64,000 nucleotides of DNA from Plut-88900 sp965116945. GTDB taxonomy: Bacteria; Chloroflexota; Dehalococcoidia; Plut-88900. The position numbers and the translations under genes are program-made. The stretch is taken from the NCBI GenBank assembly GCA_965116945.1, contig OZ220734.1:2728001-2792000 (forward strand), in the 5' to 3' direction. The notes under the pieces are model-generated. The model did not search any database. It saw only the letters and a list, made by a program, of their open reading frames with translations, and was not told the DNA's origin. Positions 51,990-61,195 of this stretch are shown one piece after another. How positions within the stretch are numbered: position 1 is the stretch's first letter; every line of letters starts with the position of its first letter.

Positions 51990-52730
51990 ATGCGGAAAAT
52001 GGCAATCCTGGTAGCCTCCCTGACCCTTGTGGCTTTTCTCACCTTCTCCTGCACCGACCGGCCCGAGGTCGTCCACTTCGGTACCGACGGCGAATACCCA
52101 CCCTACAATTTCGTCAACGATGCAGGAGAGGTTGACGGCTTTGAAGCGGATCTGATAGACGAAGTCTGCCGCCGGGCCAACCTGGAATGCGAATGGATCG
52201 TCACCCCTTGGGGTGGCATCATGGAGAGCCTCATAGCCGAGGAATTCGACGTGATTGTCTCCGGCATGAGCATCAATGACGAAAGAGACCAGGTCATCGA
52301 CTTCACCCAGCCCTACCTCCCCGCCACCCCTTCCATCTACGTCGCATTGGCTGAAGCTTCAGAAGACTCACTCAATGGAGTAATCGCCGCAGGTGTGTCG
52401 ACAGTCCACTCCGCCTACCTCGCCGAAATCGGCGCCGAATTTATGGAGTTTGGCTCGGGTGAGGACGCCGTTTCCGCCGTTCTGAATTCAACCGCCGACG
52501 CCGCTCTGTTCGACCGTGAGTTCGCTCACTCCATCATCGCCGAGAGCGACGGTAAGTTGGCTGCGTTGGGCCAACCTGTGCTGCTGGAAGAGGGTATCGG
52601 TGCAGGCGTTAGGGAGACCGACACCGATCTCAAGGAGAAACTGAACTCGGCAATCAGTGACATGAAAGCCGACGGCTCCCTTAACGATCTCATCCGCAAG
52701 TGGTTCGACGAAGACGCCGAACTCTTCTAG
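51990..52730 (+). CDS. Extracellular solute-binding lipoprotein (ABC family 3)
   Basis: 246 residues. The signal peptide ends in a lipobox (TFSC, Cys21). FGTDGEYPPYNFVND, GFEADLIDEVCRRANLECEW and DVIVSGMSINDERDQVIDFTQPY are the standard start, hinge and ligand-binding segments of polar amino-acid-binding proteins. It would bind an amino acid or small organic anion outside the membrane. No ABC permease or ATPase lies beside it, so it either shares a transporter encoded elsewhere or acts as a sensor. It follows the LLM gene by 24 bases, which suggests a common transcript. Confidence 0.85.
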   Translation: MRKMAILVASLTLVAFLTFSCTDRPEVVHFGTDGEYPPYNFVNDAGEVDGFEADLIDEVCRRANLECEWIVTPWGGIMESLIAEEFDVIVSGMSINDERDQVIDFTQPYLPATPSIYVALAEASEDSLNGVIAAGVSTVHSAYLAEIGAEFMEFGSGEDAVSAVLNSTADAALFDREFAHSIIAESDGKLAALGQPVLLEEGIGAGVRETDTDLKEKLNSAISDMKADGSLNDLIRKWFDEDAELF

Positions 52731-52759
52731 CTCACCCGAGTCTCCGGATCCGTGAAGAC

Positions 52760-54289
52760 CTAGACCTTCAGCATTTCCAGCGTCCGGTCGAAGATGGTCC
52801 TCTCTTTGCCGCCCTCAATCACCGCCACCGACTTCACTGCTGCAACAAGATGATTCCATCTGTACGGCTCCCGGGTTGCGTAGAACTCATCCACCAATGC
52901 CTGGTGGTGCTTGACCCCATGCAACTCCGTGAAATCGTCCCTGCAAATTATCTCGCCAATCCTAAGGAATAGGGCTTCGGGGCTGAACCGCCGGTCTGCG
53001 TAGCGCTGGGCCAGCAGCATAGACTCCTGAACTTCGTTCCCGAGCTCCAGGTTGTCCACCCCGACCCCACGCCAGTCGGCCCACGGCTGCCCTTCAATAC
53101 TCTCGACGATCGCATCCAGCAATTCAGCCTGTCCCATCTCTGGCAAGGACTCCGCTTGTCCAGCGTCAAACGGCTTCTCCCATTGCATCCGAGACCCGTT
53201 CAAGCACTCAGGCCCGGTCAACCCGGTAATCAATGCCTCGATCTTATGCCTCAGGCTCACCCCTTCCAGGTTTGCCAGGTACCGACGCCCGTTTGTCCCC
53301 GTGTGCAGGTGCGAGTCCATCGGGTTACCGTAACTCGACTTCAGGTAAGCCTTCGACGCCCCCACCGAGAGCCCCTCCCCAGCCCCTTCCAACGATAGCC
53401 CCTCCGATAGCGCCTTCGCCATCGGCTCCATTCCGTCTAGGTAGTTCTCGCACCCGCCTATCGCCTCCCCAAGCGCCCCAATCGCTTCGGTTTCCCGGTC
53501 GCCCGTCTGTACCGGTATCTCTCGGTCCATCAACCCGTATTTCTCAATCAGCCTCGTCACATCCTCAAATACCGACTCCTGCGTCCGCGTCAGACTGAAC
53601 GGGTTTCGCGCCTGATATCGCACCACCACCCTCATCAATACCGGTGCCCACTCCCAACCAATTATGTCCAACGCCTTGAATGTGAACATCGGGTACACAA
53701 AGTAGTGGTCGTCTATGCTGTTCCGTGACACCGACGCCGGGAGCAGCAGGTCCAGCGTCTCCCCCGGTGTGCGGTTCTGCTCCAGCCACAGGTAGTACTG
53801 TTCAGCTAGGCTGGGCTTCCTCACCTGTATCGACCTCAGAAGCGCCTCCTCCGTAGACCCCATGATGTCGGGATCATCGGAGGCCTCAGTTCCGTCAGAA
53901 AGATGGTAGGACCCAATCATCGAACCCGTCCCCTCCAACGCCTCCATTGCCGGCATGATATAGGGCCCCATCTGCGGCGAGTGTACGTGGTTGTTGCACA
54001 GCGCCACGTGCTGAACTATCGGCATGAACGCCATCTCACCACTCAGCCTGCGCGAGGTGTTATAGACGCCGGGGATTCCGCAAATCGGATGCACGGGGCC
54101 ACCATGATGTTCTGGAGGAAGCTCCGTTGAACGACATACCGCCAGGGCTCCTGCCCTTAGCAGGTCTACCGCCGGCGTACCAGTCCTCAGCTTGTCCAGC
54201 GTTCGCTCAATAATCTCGCTCGGGTCCGTCTCTTCTACGAACTGGACCAGATTTTCTACTTCATCTCTAAATGCGATTCCCCTGAACAT
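52760..54289 (-). CDS. Conserved-looking His-rich protein of unknown function
   Basis: 509 residues, soluble and mostly helical, not recognised. Several His-rich stretches look like metal ligands: PPEHHGGPVHPICG near residue 60, CNNHVHSPQMG near residue 98, DDHYFVYP near residue 190, DSHLHTGTNGRR near residue 330 and LHGVKHHQALVDEF near residue 460. No signal peptide or membrane helix is visible. AGGAGGG lies 4 bases before the ATG. It heads a minus-strand stretch shared with no other gene and is convergent with the solute-binding lipoprotein. A metal-dependent oxidase or hydrolase is conceivable but is only a guess. Confidence 0.7.
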   Translation of the reverse strand: MFRGIAFRDEVENLVQFVEETDPSEIIERTLDKLRTGTPAVDLLRAGALAVCRSTELPPEHHGGPVHPICGIPGVYNTSRRLSGEMAFMPIVQHVALCNNHVHSPQMGPYIMPAMEALEGTGSMIGSYHLSDGTEASDDPDIMGSTEEALLRSIQVRKPSLAEQYYLWLEQNRTPGETLDLLLPASVSRNSIDDHYFVYPMFTFKALDIIGWEWAPVLMRVVVRYQARNPFSLTRTQESVFEDVTRLIEKYGLMDREIPVQTGDRETEAIGALGEAIGGCENYLDGMEPMAKALSEGLSLEGAGEGLSVGASKAYLKSSYGNPMDSHLHTGTNGRRYLANLEGVSLRHKIEALITGLTGPECLNGSRMQWEKPFDAGQAESLPEMGQAELLDAIVESIEGQPWADWRGVGVDNLELGNEVQESMLLAQRYADRRFSPEALFLRIGEIICRDDFTELHGVKHHQALVDEFYATREPYRWNHLVAAVKSVAVIEGGKERTIFDRTLEMLKV

Positions 54290-54331
54290 CAGGCCCTCCT
54301 ATCGAGCCTCGGCCTTTGGCCGAAATAACGT

Positions 54332-55540
54332 CTAGATTACGCCCGCAGTCTTTAGCTCTTCGTACTTGCTGCCATTTATCCCCAACACCTCGTTCAATAC
54401 CTCCGCCGTGTGTTGTCCCAGCAGTGGTGCCGGCTCCATATCGAAAGAAGAATGGGAAAGCTTGATTGGATCAGCAATAATTTTGAACTTGCCCCGTTGT
54501 GGATGGTCCATGTCCACTATCATGCCACGCTCAATCAGGTGTTTGTCCGTATGAATATCCTCGGCGTTTAGCATCGCCCCGCACGGGATTCCCGCGCCGC
54601 CGATCTTCTCCATCACCTCGTACTTCGTATGCTGCATCGTCCACTCTTCGACGACCATGTTAACTTCAATGCCGTTCTCTCTGCGGGCCTGGGGAGTGCT
54701 GTACCTTTCATCCCCAATCAGGTCGTCCCTACCCATCACCTTCAGCAACGCTGGCCACATCTTGTCCCCGATAACCGAGCTTACGTATATGAAAGCGTAG
54801 TCGTCAAAGCCCCCTGGCGCGCATCGGAAAATGTCTCCCGGGTATACCCCGGCAGTAGTCGTCCCCCGACGGTCGGGCGACTTACCCGTCATGTTGTAAG
54901 TCATCATGATCACCCGCCCCAGGTTAACAACTGCATCCTGCATCGAGACTTCCAACTCCTGCCCCACCCCCGTGGCCTGCCTTTGCCACAATGCGGCCAT
55001 GATGCCCAGCGCCGTGTGGTAGCCCGTACCAATGTCCCCGGCAGTAATGCCCATCAATGTCGGCGAGCCACCGGGATGACCGGTCATAGCCGCCGCACCG
55101 CCCACCATCTGCGCAATCATGTCAAAGCTCTTGAACCCGCTGTACGGCCCGTACGTACCGAACCCCTTCACCCGCGCCAGGATAATCTTGGGGTTAACCT
55201 TCGAAAGCACGTCAAATGTAAGGCCTAACCGCTCCAGCGTACCCGGACCGAGATTCTCTGCCACCACGTCCGCGTTCTTCACCAGTTCCAGGAACAGCCT
55301 CTTCCCTTCCTCGGTCTTAACGTCCAGGGTCATGCTCCGCTTATTGGCGTTAAGCAATAGGAAGTAGTAGCTGTCCAGGCCCGGCACATCCATTGAGGCC
55401 CGTCTCCCCGGGTCCCCCTTGCCGGGTGACTCGATCTTGATCACATCCGCCCCGAGCCACGCCAGCGCCTGAGTGCAGGTAGTTCCGGCCTCAAACTGTG
55501 TTAAGTCTATTACCCTGATACCTTCGAGCGCCTTACCCAT
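54332..55540 (-). CDS. CaiB/BaiF (class III) CoA-transferase, second copy
   Basis: 402 residues, a paralogue of the gene at 17028 over its whole length, with the same GADVIKIESPGKGDPGRR and VAENLGPGTLERLGL motifs and ALGIMAALWQRQATG helix. GGGAGGG precedes the ATG at 55540. It lies in a run with two MaoC-like proteins on the same strand, so CoA activation followed by hydration of an enoyl-CoA is a reasonable pathway (inference). Substrate unknown. Confidence 0.88.
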   Translation of the reverse strand: MGKALEGIRVIDLTQFEAGTTCTQALAWLGADVIKIESPGKGDPGRRASMDVPGLDSYYFLLLNANKRSMTLDVKTEEGKRLFLELVKNADVVAENLGPGTLERLGLTFDVLSKVNPKIILARVKGFGTYGPYSGFKSFDMIAQMVGGAAAMTGHPGGSPTLMGITAGDIGTGYHTALGIMAALWQRQATGVGQELEVSMQDAVVNLGRVIMMTYNMTGKSPDRRGTTTAGVYPGDIFRCAPGGFDDYAFIYVSSVIGDKMWPALLKVMGRDDLIGDERYSTPQARRENGIEVNMVVEEWTMQHTKYEVMEKIGGAGIPCGAMLNAEDIHTDKHLIERGMIVDMDHPQRGKFKIIADPIKLSHSSFDMEPAPLLGQHTAEVLNEVLGINGSKYEELKTAGVI

Positions 55541-55599
55541 TCGCCCTCCCGATATTCGTCTGCTATCGCAGGAAATAATATCACACAGGCCCAACTGTA

Positions 55600-56031
55600 C
55601 TAGGTGTCTTTGGAAGGAAGCTCCAACACCGCTCTCCCGTTCTTCAACACCCTCGTCCCGTGCTGGTTCTCAATCCACAGATCGCACTCCACAGCCCCAT
55701 TGTCTCCCTTGCCCGACACCCGACCCTTACAGGTCAACGTGTCCCCCGGAAACACGAAGTCACCATACCTGAACGAAAGCCTCTTCAACGTCGCCTCCAC
55801 CCCTGCCCAATCTATTACCAGCTGCGCTAGGTACCCACCCATTTGCTGCCCATCCAGGAACTGCTCCCTCATACCCTTCCCCTTCGCATACTCCATATCG
55901 TGGTGATACCGATGAAAGTCCCACGTCGCCGCCGCATACATCACCATGCTGACAGTTGAAATTTCCTTGACTAGTGCCGGGATCTCATCCCCCACCCCTA
56001 CATCTTCAAACCACACGCCTCCCTTACCCAT
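55600..56031 (-). CDS. MaoC-like hot-dog dehydratase domain protein, C-terminal half type
   Basis: 143 residues, hot-dog fold. WFEDVGVGDEIPALVK at the start and a central stretch WDFHRYHHDMEYAKGKG take the place of the hydratase motif, with a later FRYGDFVFPGDTLTCKGRV. The usual D-x-N-x-x-H reads as WDFHRYHHD here, so the catalytic pair is probably altered or shifted. It overlaps the end of the next upstream gene by 8 bases; the two are likely subunits of a heteromeric (R)-enoyl-CoA hydratase. Confidence 0.78.
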   Translation of the reverse strand: MGKGGVWFEDVGVGDEIPALVKEISTVSMVMYAAATWDFHRYHHDMEYAKGKGMREQFLDGQQMGGYLAQLVIDWAGVEATLKRLSFRYGDFVFPGDTLTCKGRVSGKGDNGAVECDLWIENQHGTRVLKNGRAVLELPSKDT

Positions 56032-56527
56032 CCCGAGCCTCCTCCTCTCGAAATATCAACGTCTCATGATTAACTGCCAGCGTCTCATTCCGCTGGTTTG
56101 TATAGGTGATGTCGTATTCCAGCAAATACAGCCTCCCCGTCCGGCCCTGCTTCTCCCGAACATCCATCACCTTCCAGTGCGCCGTGAGGACGTCGTCGGG
56201 CCGTAGTGGCTGGAAGAACTCGTAGTCATTCGCCGCGCGGATCTCCATCCCAACCGGCAGCCCGAACCGCCCCGCCGCCCCTCCCGTCTCATCCACCTCG
56301 CCCACCAGGTACTGCAGCGTCTCGCACACTAGCGTTGGCGGGGCAATAATCCCTCCATGCCTTGTCCCGGACGCATATTCCTCATCCAGGTACAGTGGAT
56401 TCAAGTCTCCTTGGGCCTGCGCAAAGGACCGAATCCCGGATTTCCCTATCTCTTCAGGAGACGTAGCCTTCATCTCTCTCCCAACCATCTTTTTCAGTTC
56501 CGCCAGGACCGTACTCTCGTCGCTCAA
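56024..56527 (-). CDS. MaoC-like hot-dog dehydratase domain protein, N-terminal half type
   Basis: 167 residues of the FAS1-like MaoC N-terminal family. SFAQAQGDLNPLYLDEEYA near residue 35 is close to the hydratase motif (GDxNPxxxD), with the His position taken by Tyr, and IIAPPTLVCETLQ and FFQPLRPDDVLTAHWKVMDV follow. The TTG at 56527 has GGGGAG upstream; a GTG at 56560 also is possible. Coupled to the companion gene by an 8-base overlap. Together they resemble the heterodimeric hydratases HtdXY-type, acting on enoyl-CoA thioesters. Confidence 0.75.
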   Translation of the reverse strand: MSDESTVLAELKKMVGREMKATSPEEIGKSGIRSFAQAQGDLNPLYLDEEYASGTRHGGIIAPPTLVCETLQYLVGEVDETGGAAGRFGLPVGMEIRAANDYEFFQPLRPDDVLTAHWKVMDVREKQGRTGRLYLLEYDITYTNQRNETLAVNHETLIFREEEARDG

Positions 56528-56628
56528 TTCGCTTCTCCCCTCGAATCCCGAGTATAGCACCCGACCCCAATTGCCCTCCCCTTTGCCCCGTGTTAACTTG
56601 CACCCACTCAGCCACTAGGAGCCCGACC

Positions 56629-57966
56629 ATGACCGACTATCTCGATCACCTTTCCCAGTTCGTCGCAGATACCACCTTTGACTCCCTCTCTCCCGACGCC
56701 CGGGCCGCAACCAGGGATGTCATCATGGACACTTTCGGCGCAATAATCTCGGGGGCCCAGCTCCCCGAAAATCAGGCCCTGGCCAAACTCGCCTCAGAAC
56801 GTTCCCAGCCCCCCTCTGCCACCCTTCTCGGGCACAGCCTCAAGGCCGAGCCCATGTTTGCTGCCCTCGCCAACTCCACAGCCGGCGTGGCCCTGGAAAT
56901 GGACGAAGGCAATCGGTTCGGAGGAGGTCATCCCGCCATTCACACCATCCCCGGGGCTCTTGCCGTCGCTGAAGAGATGGGAGTCGACGGCCGACGCTTC
57001 ATCGAAAGCGTCGTCGTCGGCTACGAAATCGAGTCCCGACTCGGCGGGGCTACAAAGCCCAGGGAGAACGTCCACTCCCACGGCCACTGGGGTGCCACAG
57101 GCACCGCTGCAGCCATTGCTAAGCTCCGGGGCTACGATGCCTCTCAAGTTCGAGATGTCCTTAACCTTGCCGCCTCCATGAGCCCCGCCAACACTTGGAC
57201 TACCGCATTCCGGGGCGCCACCATTCGAAACCTCTACCCTGGCCGTTCCGGCTTCCAGGGCATCCTCGCTGCACACATCTACGATTGCGGTTTCACCGGC
57301 CTCCATGACGCCCCATCCGATGTCTTTGGAACGATTCTGGGCGATGCATTCAGCCCCGAGGCCGCAATCCATGGTCTTGGCAGCGAACTGCGCATCCAGC
57401 AGAACTACTTCAAGTTTCACGCCTGTTGCCGCATCAACCACGCCTCCATCGAGGCCGTCCTAGACGCCCGTTCCCGCAACCGCTTTGACCCCGGCTCAGT
57501 CGAACGTATAGACCTGCGCGCCCACAGAATGCTCGACGGGATGCTCGGGCCCTACCCCGACAACGTACTCGCCTCCAAGTTCCACGTTCCCTACGCCATC
57601 GCCGTAACCCTGGTCGAAAACAAGACCGACGTCACAGTCTTCCACCCTGACGTCATATCCGACCCACAAATCAAGGCATTCGCCTCTCGCGTCAACGTGG
57701 AATTCGACCCGGACCTCGCCGCCGCCCCCGACGGCTCCACCCTCGCCCGAGCCTCGATCCTCCTGAAGGACGGAACCACGCTCCACGGCGAGACAGGCAC
57801 CCTCTGGGGAGACTACGGCAATCGCGCCCCTCGCTCCCTGCTCCTTGAAAAAATTCACTTCCTCTGCGATGACATCCTCGGCATAAATGGCGTTACCCGC
57901 CTCATCAATTGCACCGAACAACTGGAAACAGTCCAGAATGTCAGAGAATTGACAGCGCTGGCCTAA
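56629..57966 (+). CDS. MmgE/PrpD family protein
   Basis: 445 residues, the usual family length. FGAIISGAQLPENQAL, EMDEGNRFGGGHPAIHTIPGAL near residue 100, HSHGHWGATGTAAAIAKLRG near residue 150 and FKFHACCRINHASIE near residue 265 are family landmarks. PrpD is 2-methylcitrate dehydratase; others act on itaconate or related acids. TAGGAGCC before the ATG at 56629 is a good site. Divergent from the MaoC-like pair, 101 bases apart. With the transcarboxylase pair elsewhere, a role in propionate-type metabolism is possible. Confidence 0.88.
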   Translation: MTDYLDHLSQFVADTTFDSLSPDARAATRDVIMDTFGAIISGAQLPENQALAKLASERSQPPSATLLGHSLKAEPMFAALANSTAGVALEMDEGNRFGGGHPAIHTIPGALAVAEEMGVDGRRFIESVVVGYEIESRLGGATKPRENVHSHGHWGATGTAAAIAKLRGYDASQVRDVLNLAASMSPANTWTTAFRGATIRNLYPGRSGFQGILAAHIYDCGFTGLHDAPSDVFGTILGDAFSPEAAIHGLGSELRIQQNYFKFHACCRINHASIEAVLDARSRNRFDPGSVERIDLRAHRMLDGMLGPYPDNVLASKFHVPYAIAVTLVENKTDVTVFHPDVISDPQIKAFASRVNVEFDPDLAAAPDGSTLARASILLKDGTTLHGETGTLWGDYGNRAPRSLLLEKIHFLCDDILGINGVTRLINCTEQLETVQNVRELTALA

Positions 57967-57986
57967 CAACGCACCTTAGCCCAGAT

Positions 57987-58254
57987 GTCATTCCGGTGCC
58001 CCGCGAGGAATCTGGGGCGGGGCGTCAACTCCCCTCTCCATTGACGAGACCCTTGCATAACCCGTTCCATGAGAGGTGGGGTCGCTCGTGCTGAGGCACT
58101 CGAAGTATGAGCGAGGGGTGGAGGCAGGCTGAAATAATCGACAGTTGTGCCGAGGTTTACAGTTACGCAAAGCCCTCTTGACGGGAGAGGGTTAGAGTGA
58201 TCCCCTCCTCCGGCGTGGGGCCGCTCACCCTGAGCTCCGTCGAAGGGTCGAGCG
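57987..58254. repeat. Mosaic intergenic repeat, copy 3 (longest)
   Basis: It strings together GTCATTCCGGTGCCCCGCGAGG, the CGCTCGTGC...GAGCG stem-loop at 58083-58113 (as near 18950), the AGTTACGCAAAG...TTGACGGGAGAGGG module at 58161-58200 (as at 8801) and CCGCTCACCCTGAGC...GAGCGG at 58221-58254 (as at 8729 and 63865). The 57967-58308 gap has no gene. Confidence 0.6.
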
Positions 58255-58308
58255 GAGGGGCGGCCAAGCACAGCCGTGACGTCGCGTTTCGATTCGCAGG
58301 TCCGCAGC

Positions 58309-59922
58309 CTAAAACGGCGCAGGCATTTGCCCTAAAGGCACTTCAATCAACACCGGTTTGTCCAGGTCTATAGCCTTCTTAAGTGCAGGTCCCAACTCCT
58401 CCGGCGATTCCGCCCTCATCCCCACCACCCCATACGCCTCCGCCAGCTTCACAAAGTCAGGGTTCTGCAACTCAGACCCGATCACCCGACCATTGAACAT
58501 CTCCTGCTGGTCCCTTAGCACATTCCCGAATGCCCCGTCGTTGAAAACTATCCCAATCACGTTTATCCCATACTGCGCCGCCGTCGCCAACTCCTGGGAG
58601 TTGTAAAGAAATCCCCCATCACCACACGGTGACACCACCACCTTGTCCGGCTGGGCAACCTTAGCCCCGAGCGCCGTCGGGTACGCAAACCCGAGATTGC
58701 CCGCATACGAGGACGTGAAATAAGTCCTCGGCTCGTATGACTGGAAGTACGCCCGGGAGTAGTACCCCACCTGCGTCATGTCGGGGACCAGGATACCGTC
58801 CTCCGGAATGCACTCCCGGATCGTTCTCACAAACCCGCCTAGTGGCTCCATCTGGTTGGCAGGGTCATACCGGAGCCCTCTCAGTGTCTCGCACTCTTCT
58901 CGCCGTGAGTCCGCTTGCGGCCCCGCCTCCCGACAGCCCGCGAGTATCTTCTTCAACGCCAATTTGGCATCTCCCGCAACCCCCACCGTGTCCGCATGGT
59001 TCCGTCCAAGCTCCTTCTCGTCGATATCTATCTGGACAACCCTCTGCTCTTCCAGCGCCTCCACCCCGGCGAATCTCGTGCCCACTGCCAGTATCACGTC
59101 TCGTTCCCAGAAGTACATCCGCAGCGCATCTCTGGTCTGGCCCGTGGACCTGCCCCGCGTCACCCCCACCGAAAGATAATGCCTGTCCGAAATCGCCCCT
59201 TTCCCTTCGGGCGTAGTGATAACCGGTGCCTGCAAGTGCTCCGCAAGTTCCAGCAATTCCTTGCTCGCCCCCGAGGCAATCACCCCTCCCCCAGCCCAGA
59301 TAATCGGCCTCTCCGCCTGCATCAGCACCGTCACCGCATCCTCGACCTCATCTTTCTCCGGCCCCGAATGGGCAGCTACCGCAGGCTTGCACAGCTCAAT
59401 GTCCGCCACCTCTGCCAGCGTCTCCGGCGGTATCTCGATCTCAACTGGGCGCGGCCGACCGTTCCGGAGTTGCCTGAACGCCTCCTGCACCGTGCTCGGA
59501 ACCTCTATTGCGTTCATGATGCGAGCATTCCACTTGGTCACGGGGTCAATTATGTCTAGCTGGTCATTGACCTCGTGCAGTATCCCCACGTCCCTACCAA
59601 TGTTCTTCTTGTTTATCTGCCCCGAAATCAACAATACCGGCGACGAGCACGCAAACGCATTGCCTAGGCCCGCACCCGCATTCTGAAGCCCGGGCCCCGG
59701 CACCACCATAGCCGTACCAATTGTCCCTCCCGCCCTCGCATACCCGTCTGCCATGTACGTTGTTGCCTGCTCGTGCCGGGCCGTAATGAACTTGATGTCC
59801 GGAGTGTCATACAGCGCATCCATTGCGTGGTACAGCTGCACACCGGGCAACCCAAAGATCACCCTGACTCCTTCGTTATATATCGAGCGGACCAAGGCCT
59901 GGCCCCCCGTCATTTCTGTCAT
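58309..59922 (-). CDS. Thiamine-diphosphate enzyme, acetolactate synthase-like large subunit
   Basis: 537 residues. The N-terminal domain has FGLPGVQLYHAMDAL and the catalytic Glu in ITARHEQATTYMADGYAR; the TPP/Mg motif is GDGGFLYNSQELATAAQYGIN...NDGAFGN near residue 430. Catalogued acetolactate synthases are about 550-590 residues and use a small regulatory subunit, which is absent here. A glyoxylate carboligase, oxalyl-CoA or benzoylformate decarboxylase-like role on 2-oxoacids is equally possible. It overlaps nothing and begins 19 bases after the amidohydrolase stop at 59942. Confidence 0.82.
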   Translation of the reverse strand: MTEMTGGQALVRSIYNEGVRVIFGLPGVQLYHAMDALYDTPDIKFITARHEQATTYMADGYARAGGTIGTAMVVPGPGLQNAGAGLGNAFACSSPVLLISGQINKKNIGRDVGILHEVNDQLDIIDPVTKWNARIMNAIEVPSTVQEAFRQLRNGRPRPVEIEIPPETLAEVADIELCKPAVAAHSGPEKDEVEDAVTVLMQAERPIIWAGGGVIASGASKELLELAEHLQAPVITTPEGKGAISDRHYLSVGVTRGRSTGQTRDALRMYFWERDVILAVGTRFAGVEALEEQRVVQIDIDEKELGRNHADTVGVAGDAKLALKKILAGCREAGPQADSRREECETLRGLRYDPANQMEPLGGFVRTIRECIPEDGILVPDMTQVGYYSRAYFQSYEPRTYFTSSYAGNLGFAYPTALGAKVAQPDKVVVSPCGDGGFLYNSQELATAAQYGINVIGIVFNDGAFGNVLRDQQEMFNGRVIGSELQNPDFVKLAEAYGVVGMRAESPEELGPALKKAIDLDKPVLIEVPLGQMPAPF

Positions 59923-59941
59923 TCCGTTCTCCTATTTGTTG

Positions 59942-61111
59942 TCAAATTGAATGGCATTCCCCCACCCTACCCCCCTTCAGGTTGTAAAGCCTCGCACAGT
60001 TATCCCACAAAACCTTCCTCTTCGTTTCCTCGCCCACCTTGTCATATGCCAGGAACGATTCCACCGCCTGGGGATAACTCGAGTCAGTGTGTGGGTAATC
60101 GGTCGACAACACTACATTATCATTACCGATGGCGTCCACCAAATGATGCAGTAGCTCTCCATCCGTCTCCGTGGACACATAACATTGCCTCACAAAGTAC
60201 TCGCTGGGCAAAAGGTCTAACTTCACCTCTTGGCTGTCGCCATACGTCCCCCACTGGTCATCCAGGCGATACAGTGCCCACGGCACCCACGAGCAGTTTC
60301 CCTCAAGGAACGCCATCCTCAACCTCGGAAACCTGTGCAACAACCCTCCGGCCGTAACGCTTCCAATTGCCAGCATCAACGGTATCGGAAACGAAAACGC
60401 ATGCACAAGGACGAGGTTGTTAGGATGGTCCCGAAACCAGTTCCCCGGGTTCCGAGCCGCGTATCCCTGCGATGTATCGTGAAACGTCACCGGAATGTCT
60501 GATCCCTGCAAACATTCCCACAACGGGTCGCATTCCCTATCGTGAAACATCCTGTTGTCCACGAAAGTCGGCAGCAGCGTCACTGCCGCCATGCCCAGTT
60601 TTTCGACGCACCTCCCCGCCTCCCCCACCGCCGCCTGGACATCATTCAACGCCAGTATCCCCGACCCCTTTAACCTCGCCCCGTCCACCGATGCAAACTC
60701 CGAAAGCCAGTTGTTGAAAGCTCTGCAGATTGCGAAGGTGAATTCCGGGTCTTGTCCGTCCACCTGGATCGCCATTTGGGCAAACGTCCGAAACAATATC
60801 GCAACATCGATTCCCTCGACGTCCATCGCTTTAAGCGTAAGCTCCGGCGTGTACCCGTGCTTCAACTCCTCTGCGTACACCTCCGCTTTCCGATCATCTA
60901 GATGCTTTCGGGAGACCATCTCCTTCTTTGTCCAATCCTCGGAAACCGGCGCGTCGGTCTTCACCACGAAATCCTTGTGTCCGCTTTCCGGACGCGCCAT
61001 CCAGACTGGCGCCTGCTCCCGATACCTCGGTTCGAGATATCTTTCATAGAGGTCCGGCGGCTCCATAACGTGGAGATCGCTGTCTGCTACCAGAAATCCG
61101 TTTCTGGACAT
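59942..61111 (-). CDS. Amidohydrolase-2 family protein (copy 3)
   Basis: 389 residues with the family motifs DSDLHVMEPPDLYER near residue 10, TFHDTSQG near residue 220, FLEGNCSW and STDYPHTDSSYPQ near residue 340. The start at 61111 is where the metal-binding strand begins (MSRNGFLVADSDLH); upstream sequence does not look coding. More diverged than the tandem pair at 802 and 1976. The TPP enzyme follows 19 bases after its stop, suggesting one operon that makes and then processes a 2-oxoacid (inference). Confidence 0.85.
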   Translation of the reverse strand: MSRNGFLVADSDLHVMEPPDLYERYLEPRYREQAPVWMARPESGHKDFVVKTDAPVSEDWTKKEMVSRKHLDDRKAEVYAEELKHGYTPELTLKAMDVEGIDVAILFRTFAQMAIQVDGQDPEFTFAICRAFNNWLSEFASVDGARLKGSGILALNDVQAAVGEAGRCVEKLGMAAVTLLPTFVDNRMFHDRECDPLWECLQGSDIPVTFHDTSQGYAARNPGNWFRDHPNNLVLVHAFSFPIPLMLAIGSVTAGGLLHRFPRLRMAFLEGNCSWVPWALYRLDDQWGTYGDSQEVKLDLLPSEYFVRQCYVSTETDGELLHHLVDAIGNDNVVLSTDYPHTDSSYPQAVESFLAYDKVGEETKRKVLWDNCARLYNLKGGRVGECHSI

Positions 61112-61195
61112 AGTGAAGTGTCTGAACGCGCTTAGCAGTGAGCGGGCATTATACTCAATGCCCACGGCACACGTTGTATGGTTGAGTAAGAGCGG

